From: Micromonospora tarapacensis
GTDB lineage: Bacteria > Actinomycetota > Actinomycetes > Mycobacteriales > Micromonosporaceae
Direction of reading: 5' to 3'
DNA length: 64,000 nt
Assembly: GCF_019697375.1 (NCBI RefSeq)
Contig: NZ_JAHCDI010000004.1
Span: forward strand, 4,203,324-4,267,323
In this document: positions 57,823 through 64,000 of the stretch, one piece after another
Layout: every line of letters starts with the position of its first letter
Position numbering within the stretch: the stretch's first letter is position 1
Position numbers and translations under genes: made by a program
The notes under the pieces: model-generated
Told to the model about the DNA's origin: nothing
Seen by the model: the letters and a program-made list of their open reading frames with translations, nothing else
Databases searched by the model: none

Positions 57823-60005
57823 CAGGCCGCCACCTCTTCCTTGAGTAGCGCGGGAGCGGGCTCCCCGAGCAGGGCGGGGGCGGCCAACCGGGCCACCAGA
57901 TCCGCCTCCACGTTCCCGCCGGTCAGCACCACGCCGACGGTGCGCTGCGACGGGCCGTCAGCGCCGTCCGGGTCGGCGCCGGGCCGGCCCGGCACGCCCG
58001 CGGCGGTGAGCCGCAGCGCGCCCGCCAGCCCAGCCGCACCGGACGGCTCGGCCAGCACCTTCAGCTCCATCAGGAGCAGCCGGAACGCCTCGGCGATCTC
58101 CTCGTCGTCCACCCGGACCACCCCGCGCAGGCGGGTCCGCAGGATGGCGAAGGGCAGCTCACCCACGCACGCCGGCCGCAGCCCGTCGGCGATCGTCGGC
58201 GCCGGCCCGACCGGAGTCGGTCGACCGGTGGCCAGGCTGAGGGCCAGCGAGTCGCAGCCGACCGGCTCCACGCCGTACACCTCGATCGACCGACCTTCCG
58301 CGGCCAGGCAGGCACCGGCGACGCCGCCGCCCCCGCCGACGGGCAGCACCAACGCGTCCAGCGGGGTGCCGGCCCGCTCGGCCTCCTCGATCAGTTCGAG
58401 GCTGGCGGTGCCCTGCCCGGCGATCACGTCCGGGTGGTCGTACGCGTCGACGATCGGGTGACCGGTCTCCTCGCTGATCCGGCGGACCACGGCCAGCCGC
58501 TCCTCCACCGTGACGCCGGTGAGGATCACCCGGGCCCCCGCCGCACGGGCCCGGGCAACCTTCGTGGGAGCTGCGTCGGCCGGCAGCACCACCGTGGCGG
58601 CCAACCCGAGCCGCCGCGCCGCCAGGGCCACCGCGACGGCGTGGTTGCCGGTGCTCTGCGCGACCACACCGGTGTGCCCGGCGGCGGCGAGCCGGCCGGC
58701 GGCGTACAGCCCGCCGCGCATCTTGTACGAGCCGCCGGTCTGCAGGTTCTCCGCCTTCAGCAGTACCCGGACGCCGGCCAACCGGTCGATCGCCGCGGAG
58801 TGCAGCAACGGGGTACGAAGCACCTGGCCGTCGAGCCATCGGGCGGCCTCGGTCACGTCGACCTGAGCCGGCGCGGCCACGGGTGGATCTGTGCGGGACA
58901 TGTCGTCTCCCTTGTCGGTTCGATCGGCCTGCTGCGACGCGGGCAGGTCGAACAGCCACGTCGCGCGGGCCGCCAGCAGCACCCGGTGCACGCCGAGGCT
59001 GAGCGCCAGCACCAGGGCGGTTAGCGAGAGCGGGAAGCCGAGGGCCAACGCCAGCCGGGCGGAGTCGTCCAGGGCGGCGATCGGGTCGGCGACCAGCCGG
59101 TGCAGCAGCGCCAGCACCGGCATGTGGATCACGTAGATCGGCAGCGTCTGGCGGCCGAGGGCGGCGAGCGGGTCACCGACCGCCGGCCAGCGGGCCAGCC
59201 GGACCGCCACCGCGATGCCGAACAGCACCGCGAGGACGGAGACCAGCGGCGCCACGCCGGGCAGCCGCCCGCCACCGGTCGTCGCCACGACGGCCAGCGC
59301 GGCGGCGTACGCCCCCGCGGCCAGCAGCAGGCGGCCGACGGTGACCGCACCGGCCCATCGCCGGACGTGGCGGCGCAGGTGCAGGCCGGCGAGGAAGAAC
59401 ACCAGGTTCTGGTAGAGCCCGGCCCGGTTGCCGGGGGTGTCGACAAGCCCCGCCGAAGCGACGGCGCTCAACGCACCCGCCGCGGCCAGCAGCACCGCCG
59501 GGTGGACCCGGCGCAGCGCCTTGGCCAGCACGAAGTAGAGCGCCAGCGCGTGGAGGTACCAGAGGTTGGACGGGGTGACCGTCAGCTGTGCCAGCAACTC
59601 ACCCGGGCTGGTCGCCCGGTCGGTCGGAAAGCCCGGCGCGAGGGCCAGCACGGCGGTGTGGACGAGCAGCCAGACGACGTACAGGTAGAGGAACCGGGCG
59701 ATGCGCGAGCGGCCGACCGCGCGCCAGGGCCGGTGTACGGCGGTCGCCGCGAGCATCCCGGAGATGGTGAAGAACAGCGGCATCCGTAGCGGCAGCAACA
59801 GTTCGCCGAACTCTCCCCAGACGCCGGCCACCGGCGCCCCGAGCAGCCAGTCGATCTGGAGATAGTCCTTCATGATCACGTGCCAGAGCAGGACCAGGAG
59901 GATGCAACCACCCTTGGCGACGTCCGCCCAGGCCAGCCGGCCGCCGGACGCTGCGGTCCCGGCCGGGTTGGCGCCACCGGCCGCCGAGTGCTCGCGGGTA
60001 CGCAC
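57822..60005 (-). CDS. Membrane acyltransferase-3/PLP serine-threonine dehydratase fusion
   Basis: One uninterrupted 727-residue frame joins an acyltransferase-3 membrane domain (~25-350: [27 protein letters not shown]) to a fold-type II PLP enzyme (~369-727: [13 protein letters not shown] with PLP Lys428, [29 protein letters not shown]). The layout resembles VanT, a membrane-bound serine racemase, but VanT has an alanine-racemase-type catalytic domain. An internal ATG at 58901 with AAGGGAG upstream may also yield the enzyme alone. The PLP domain could be a serine/threonine dehydratase or a racemase. It lies between the kinase and ligase genes of the operon. Confidence 0.8.
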   Translation of the reverse strand: MRTREHSAAGGANPAGTAASGGRLAWADVAKGGCILLVLLWHVIMKDYLQIDWLLGAPVAGVWGEFGELLLPLRMPLFFTISGMLAATAVHRPWRAVGRSRIARFLYLYVVWLLVHTAVLALAPGFPTDRATSPGELLAQLTVTPSNLWYLHALALYFVLAKALRRVHPAVLLAAAGALSAVASAGLVDTPGNRAGLYQNLVFFLAGLHLRRHVRRWAGAVTVGRLLLAAGAYAAALAVVATTGGGRLPGVAPLVSVLAVLFGIAVAVRLARWPAVGDPLAALGRQTLPIYVIHMPVLALLHRLVADPIAALDDSARLALALGFPLSLTALVLALSLGVHRVLLAARATWLFDLPASQQADRTDKGDDMSRTDPPVAAPAQVDVTEAARWLDGQVLRTPLLHSAAIDRLAGVRVLLKAENLQTGGSYKMRGGLYAAGRLAAAGHTGVVAQSTGNHAVAVALAARRLGLAATVVLPADAAPTKVARARAAGARVILTGVTVEERLAVVRRISEETGHPIVDAYDHPDVIAGQGTASLELIEEAERAGTPLDALVLPVGGGGGVAGACLAAEGRSIEVYGVEPVGCDSLALSLATGRPTPVGPAPTIADGLRPACVGELPFAILRTRLRGVVRVDDEEIAEAFRLLLMELKVLAEPSGAAGLAGALRLTAAGVPGRPGADPDGADGPSQRTVGVVLTGGNVEADLVARLAAPALLGEPAPALLKEEVAA

Positions 60006-60014
60006 GGGTGTCTC

Positions 60015-60090
60015 CTCTCCGCCGGCTCTCCGCCGGCTCTCCGCCGGCGGGCTGGTCGGTCTCCGGGCGGGCTGGTCGGTCTCCGGGCGG
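60015..60090. repeat. Tandem repeats in the leader of the fusion gene
   Basis: CTCTCCGCCGG is repeated three times without gaps (60015-60047), followed by two exact copies of a 20-bp unit (60051-60090). Read as - strand mRNA, each 11-nt unit contains GGAG, and the unit nearest the gene supplies part of the ribosome binding site for the GTG at 60005. Confidence 0.85.
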
Positions 60091-60262
60091 GCCGGCGGCC
60101 CACCTGCTTCAGGTCGCGTTTTCGGGGCTTTGGTGGCGTTTGCGGGCGCGTTTCGGGGTCTTCGGGGTCGTACCGGCGCGTCTTCGGGCGCGCCAAGGGC
60201 CGGGGTGTCACGTCGCGTCGCCCCGTGGGGTCGGCTGGGATGTGGCCGCCGGCCGAGCCGGG

Positions 60263-61321
60263 TCAGGCGGCGTCGGGCAGCTGGACGTCGATGCGCAGTC
60301 CGCCGTACTCGGCGGGCCGGGCGGCGATCAGACCGTCGTGGGCCTGGGTGATCGAGCGGGCGATGGCCAGGCCGAGGCCCGCACCACCGCTGTGGTTCGT
60401 CCGGTCCCGGGCCAACCGACGGAACGGCTCGAAGAGCCCGGCCACCGCCTCTGCCGGCACCACCTGGCCGGTGTTGACCACGGTCAGCGCCGGGTTGCCG
60501 CCCACCGCGACGGTGAGCGTGCCGCCGGGCAGGTTGTACTTGATCGCGTTCTCCACGAGGTTGGTCACCAGGCGTTCCAGCAGCAGCCGCTCGCCCATCA
60601 CCACCCGGGGTTCGAGGTGACTCTGCACGGTCACCCCGGCCTCCGTGGCCCGGTCCTGATATGCGGCGAGCACCTCGCCGACGATCTCGTCGAGGCGCTG
60701 CGGGACGCGGGAACGCAGCCCCTGGTCGCTCTCGCTGAGCGCGAGCAGCCCCTCGATGAGCCGCTCGTTGCGTTCATTGGTCTCCAGCAGCTGCCCGGTC
60801 AACAGCTCCAGTTGCTCGCCGGTGAGCGACCGGGCCATGCCGACCTCGATCAGCGTCCGCTGGACCGCCAGCGGCGTACGCAGCTCGTGCGAGGCGTTCG
60901 CGGCGAACCGCCGCTGCCCCTCGTAGCCAGCGGCGATCCGCTCCATCATCTCGTCGATCGACCGGGCCAGCCGGGCCAACTCGTCCTTGCCTCGCGGCCG
61001 GATCCGGTAGCCGAGGTTCTGCGGCCCGACCTGCGAGATCAGCCCGCTGAGGTCGCGTACCGGCCGCAGGCACCACAGCGCGGCGGCCCAGATCCCGACC
61101 ACCGCGAGCAGGAGGACGGCGAACCCGGTCAGCGCGTAGAGCTGTTCGGCGAGCGTCAGCGCCGACTTACACACCAGGCCGACCCCCGGCACCGCCAGGC
61201 CACACACCCCTCGGCCGTGGAACCACAGCGTGTCGAGCACCGACCTGGTCAGGGTGGGCAGGATGAACCCGACCAGGAGGGCGACCACGCCGACCAGGAC
61301 GATCCGCCGACGTGGTGTCAC
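60263..61321 (-). CDS. VanS-type sensor histidine kinase
   Basis: This 352-residue kinase starts at a GTG overlapping the regulator stop as GTGA. Two membrane segments (IVLVGVVALLVGFILPTL and LTGFAVLLLAVVGIWAAALW) enclose a short extracellular loop of ~40 residues. HAMP, the His box ANASHELRTPLAVQ, NLVENAIKY and GGAGLGLAIARS follow. A short loop is typical of VanS-like sensors of cell-envelope stress or ligands. The signal is unknown. Confidence 0.85.
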   Translation of the reverse strand: MTPRRRIVLVGVVALLVGFILPTLTRSVLDTLWFHGRGVCGLAVPGVGLVCKSALTLAEQLYALTGFAVLLLAVVGIWAAALWCLRPVRDLSGLISQVGPQNLGYRIRPRGKDELARLARSIDEMMERIAAGYEGQRRFAANASHELRTPLAVQRTLIEVGMARSLTGEQLELLTGQLLETNERNERLIEGLLALSESDQGLRSRVPQRLDEIVGEVLAAYQDRATEAGVTVQSHLEPRVVMGERLLLERLVTNLVENAIKYNLPGGTLTVAVGGNPALTVVNTGQVVPAEAVAGLFEPFRRLARDRTNHSGGAGLGLAIARSITQAHDGLIAARPAEYGGLRIDVQLPDAA

Positions 61322-62019
61322 GGCGCATCGCCGATCCGGTAGCCGGCCCGCGGCACGGTGTGAATGATCTGCGGCACGTCGAGCTTCTTGCGCAGCGTCA
61401 TCACGGTGACCCGGACGACGTTGGTGAACGGGTCGGCGAACTCGTCCCACGCCTGTTCCAGCAGTTCCTCCGCGCTGACCACCCGACCTTCGGCGCGCAT
61501 CAGGACGTGCAGCACGGCGAACTCCTTCGGGCTCAGAGCGATCGGCCGGCCGTCCCGGCTGACCGTGTGCCGGGCCACGTCCAGCACCACGCCGTGCTGC
61601 TCCAGCACCGGCGGCACGGCCGGCGCGGACCGCCGGCCCAGCGCCTGCACCCGGGCGACCAGCTCGGCGAAGGCGAACGGCTTCGTCAGGTAGTCGTCGG
61701 CGCCCAACCCGAGGCCCTCGACCCGGTCCCGGATGCCGGCGGCAGCGGTGAGCAGCAGCACCCGGGTCCCAGAGCCGGCGCTGGCGAGGCTGCGGCACAC
61801 CTCGTCACCGGTGTGTCCGGGCATGTCCCGATCCAGCACCGCGACGTCGTACCGGTTCACCCCGACCCGCTCCAGCGCACCGTCGCCGTCGTAGCAGACG
61901 TCGACCGCCATCGAGAGGCGACGCAGCCCTTCGGCGACGGTGTCCGCCAACAACCGCTCGTCGTCCGCCACCAGCACCCGCACGCTTCCGCTCCCCCGTG
62001 GTCCGTCGCTGTCCGGCAT
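61318..62019 (-). CDS. VanR-type OmpR response regulator
   Basis: This 233-residue regulator has VADDERLLADTVAEGLRRL, the phospho-acceptor Asp in DVAVLDRDMPG, LLLTAAAGIRDRVEG, DDYLTKPFAFAELV and a winged helix with VVSAEELLEQAWDEFADPFT and VPRAGYRIG. It is close to the actinobacterial VanR/CseB type. It is the first gene of the operon and would control the downstream fusion, ligase and dipeptidase genes. GTG 61983 is an alternative start. Confidence 0.87.
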   Translation of the reverse strand: MPDSDGPRGSGSVRVLVADDERLLADTVAEGLRRLSMAVDVCYDGDGALERVGVNRYDVAVLDRDMPGHTGDEVCRSLASAGSGTRVLLLTAAAGIRDRVEGLGLGADDYLTKPFAFAELVARVQALGRRSAPAVPPVLEQHGVVLDVARHTVSRDGRPIALSPKEFAVLHVLMRAEGRVVSAEELLEQAWDEFADPFTNVVRVTVMTLRKKLDVPQIIHTVPRAGYRIGDAP

Positions 62020-62103
62020 ACGTTCTCAGTCGCGAGTTAAGGATTCTGTAAACGCCTCCCACCCCAATCCTCCACCCCACCACCCTCACCCCCACCCCTC
62101 GCG

Positions 62104-62174
62104 CGATCATGCAGTTTTGGCACGTGGAAAGTGGCTTTACATCCGTTTTGTTAGGTGCCAGAACTGCATGATCG
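62104..62174. repeat. GATCATG-type intergenic palindrome, copy 2
   Basis: The arms 62104-62123 and 62155-62174 match at 19 of 20 positions around a 31-nt centre; the odd position is a G-U pair in + strand RNA. The arm ends share GATCATGNAGTT with the palindrome at 38762-38824. It lies exactly where the decayed AbiEi-like gene loses homology. Confidence 0.75.
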
Positions 62175-62880
62175 ACCTGGACGAGCGGCGGGCCTGTTCA
62201 TCCGTGCCCGATCATGGCGGTCGCAGACCCAGAACTGGGGTTCCGGAACCAGCAATCCGGCATCCACGAGGAGCAGCCGCAGCTGGCTCTCCTGGCGGCA
62301 CTCGGATCGAGGGTCGGCCAGGTCGGCCAGGCGCCGGGCCTGACGGAAGCCACGCAATGCTCGATGATCGCTGACCTCGGCCCGCAGCTCGTCGACGTGG
62401 CAGGCGCCGACCCGCAGGCACAGGTCCAGCACCGGCAGGGCGTCCATCCCCGCAGGGTCCGCGCGAGATCGATCGCGCAGCGGGCAGCCGGCGCGCAGGG
62501 TACGCCGCGAATCCAGACCGGATTCCGCACCGGCACGACGGATTCGTGGACCACGATTCCCCGTATCCGCGGCACCATCGTACCGGCGGGCACGATCACC
62601 TGGAGGTTCTCAGCGCGGACATCCCCGAACCCGTGCAGCACCGCGCCGCTGTGGAAGAACGCCGGCGCGGCGACGTCGACCCCACCGGCGCGCAGCCCCG
62701 CAAGCCCAGCGCCGCGCCATCCGACAAGCGATCGAAGACCGCCGCCAGCTGCTCGTCCCGGCCCGGACCAGCCGTTGGCCCGTAGACGCCCCGGGTCAGC
62801 CGGACAAGCAACCCTGCTTCAACGCAGCCCGAAGCCAGCAGTTCGGAGTACCGAAAAACCTCTCCCCCACCCCCAAACCT
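62175..62880 (-). pseudogene. Decayed AbiEi/DUF559-like protein
   Basis: Three frames carry successive parts of one protein: FRYSELLASGCVEAG and LVRLTRGVYGPTA (62750-62870), then VLHGFGDVRAENLQVIVPAG and CAPAARCAIDLARTLR (62480-62640), then MDALPVLDLCLRVGACHVDE and LLLVDAGLLVPEPQFWVCDR (62210-62450). The order is that of an AbiEi-type antitoxin/DUF559 protein. The 5' end is missing, the C-terminal nuclease-like part is lost at the palindrome, and several frameshifts are present, so it is a true remnant. Confidence 0.6.
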
Positions 62881-62910
62881 GCTAGCCCCGCCCCCAGTCC
62901 CGCCGGGGGG

Positions 62911-63687
62911 TCAGTCGCAGCCGTAGCCGTCGTTGTCACGGTCGAGGTCGTAGATGTCGGAGCCGATCACCTTGACCGGGCCGGTGACGTAGGCGGGGCC
63001 GTCGCCGTCACCGCCGGCACAGTCGACATCACTGGCGATCGGCACACAGGGGGTGTAGTTCGGGTCGCACCGGGAGGCGGGTTTGGTGCCCTTGGCGACC
63101 ACCTCGGTGACGGCCTTCCTGGTCACCACCGAACTGACCAGTTCCCTGCCGGTCTGCTTGCCGTCCACGACGGTGACCAGATAGGTCAGGGTGCGCACAC
63201 CGTCCACGCCCCGGGTGCGGACCACGCGCTTTCCCTCGGCCAGGGACGAGTCCTGCACCGTACGGCTGCCATGCCGGATCGGTTTCTTCTCGACGACGTT
63301 GCGCTTCTGCACAACCGGAGACGGCGCGGCGGTCGGGCTGAGTGTGCTGCCGGACGGTTCGGCAGATTCAGTGGGCGCGGGCTCACCGCTCGCGGGCGCC
63401 ATCGGCGCCGCACCGTCGGGAGTGGATTCTTCCGGCGCTGGTTGCACGGTTGCGGCGATGACCGGGGCGGGTTGCTCGTCGGCGACGGTGCCCGTGCGCG
63501 CCGGATCGGGGTCGCCCGCGATGGCGCCCACGACAGCACCTCCGGCGCAGCACAGGAGAACGAACGACAGGAGCCCTCCGCCCAGGATCACGGCGGCCCG
63601 GTAGCCGGGGCCGAGCCGGTTGAACCAGTTGGCGGGCGGCGCGGGCCGGAATGGGCCTCGGAAGGAAGTCGGCTGTGTCACCTGCAT
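62911..63687 (-). CDS. Membrane-anchored G5/Excalibur-domain protein
   Basis: This 258-residue protein has one membrane segment at ~31-57 (AAVILGGGLLSFVLLCCAGG), a Pro/Thr/Glu-rich linker, a G5 domain at ~127-203 (VVQKRNVVEKKPIRHGSRTV, TRGVDGVRTLTYLVTVVDGK) and a C-terminal Excalibur calcium-binding domain with paired Cys and the DLDRDNDGYGCD motif. Both domains occur on extracellular wall-binding proteins, so it is probably a wall-associated protein with its C-terminus outside. Confidence 0.85.
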   Translation of the reverse strand: MQVTQPTSFRGPFRPAPPANWFNRLGPGYRAAVILGGGLLSFVLLCCAGGAVVGAIAGDPDPARTGTVADEQPAPVIAATVQPAPEESTPDGAAPMAPASGEPAPTESAEPSGSTLSPTAAPSPVVQKRNVVEKKPIRHGSRTVQDSSLAEGKRVVRTRGVDGVRTLTYLVTVVDGKQTGRELVSSVVTRKAVTEVVAKGTKPASRCDPNYTPCVPIASDVDCAGGDGDGPAYVTGPVKVIGSDIYDLDRDNDGYGCD

Positions 63688-63877
63688 GAGTCTCGTCGGC
63701 AGGACTCACTTCGCTATCCCCTGTCGCTCCGGTCGTCCTGCACCGAATGCGCCGAGCTGGTGACCCTCAGGGCAACGATCCGCCCCCGATCGTCACCCTG
63801 ACGACACAACAGGCTGCCCTGCGTCGTCGGGCCCGGCACCGCGCTCGGACGGAAAGGACGAGGCGGATCGATGTTGG

Positions 63878-64000
63878 TCAGCGGGCGTCGAGGAGGGGTT
63901 GGGTGGGATCCCAGGAGGTTCCGGTGGCGGTGTCGCGGCGACGGCGGGCGATGGCCGACAGCGCCTCCAGCACCACCCGGTTGCCGAGGTAGGCGGTGAT
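63878..64000 (-). CDS. C-terminal end of an unknown gene (partial)
   Basis: The last 40 codons of a gene that continues past the right edge are visible, ending YLGNRVVLEALSAIARRRRD, then SWDPTQPLLDAR and TGA. The codon use and composition are those of a real gene. I do not recognise the family. Confidence 0.55.
   Translation of the reverse strand: MTAYLGNRVVLEALSAIARRRRDTATGTSWDPTQPLLDAR

Overview
The window is high-GC actinobacterial DNA. The gene order from the Rv3235-like gene, secA, hpf, comF, lpqB, mtrB and mtrA through sahH, manA, a SIS isomerase and manB matches, with insertions, the Rv3230-Rv3260 region of Mycobacterium. The sporulation-type SpoIIM neighbour, dense GNAT clusters and GATCATG intergenic palindromes suggest a Micromonosporaceae-like organism; this placement is inferred from gene content and style, not from a marker gene.

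Layout. (1) 1-8444 is the end of an integrative mobile element inserted at the 3' end of a tRNA-Ala(GGC) gene. It carries a tyrosine integrase with a translationally coupled small protein, a full mobC/relaxase pair on the + strand, and a divergent mobC-like/short-relaxase pair on the - strand that runs without gaps into tnsA, tnsB and the start of a tnsC-like gene. The 650 bp between the two mob modules is rich in repeats and hairpins and is a candidate oriT. (2) 8.5-21.9 kb is chromosomal: YqgE, a benzoylformate decarboxylase homologue, a lipoprotein, tmRNA, smpB, ftsX, ftsE, prfB, a PadR regulator, pruA, membrane proteins and a BldC-like DNA-binding protein. (3) 22-33.3 kb holds secA, four GNAT domains in tandem, hpf, comF, lpqB, mtrB and mtrA. 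(4) 33.5-41 kb is a membrane/AAA operon (membrane protein, DUF4129, DUF4350, MoxR, DUF58) facing spoIIM, then an RDD protein. (5) 41-49.5 kb holds sahH, manA, a cation efflux protein, a SIS isomerase, a Trm112-like protein, manB and a secreted/anchored protein. (6) 49.6-55.2 kb holds a HAE/PCxxC deaminase-like protein with SUKH-like ends, and a divergent aldehyde dehydrogenase versus patD-gabT putrescine/GABA degradation locus. (7) 55.3-62.0 kb holds a double-psi-barrel secreted protein and a van-like operon: VanR/VanS-type regulators, a membrane acyltransferase fused in frame to a serine/threonine dehydratase-type PLP enzyme, a D-Ala-D-X ligase and a VanX-type dipeptidase. (8) The end holds a decayed AbiEi-like gene, a G5/Excalibur membrane protein and a partial gene.

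The two most interesting systems are the relaxase-TnsABC operon and the van-like operon, whose fusion protein resembles the membrane serine racemase VanT but has a different PLP fold. A caution for any reader: at least seven otherwise intact genes are broken by single-base deletions, almost all in G runs of the coding strand. This looks like sequencing undercalling, so these genes are reported over their full extent with the break position given.
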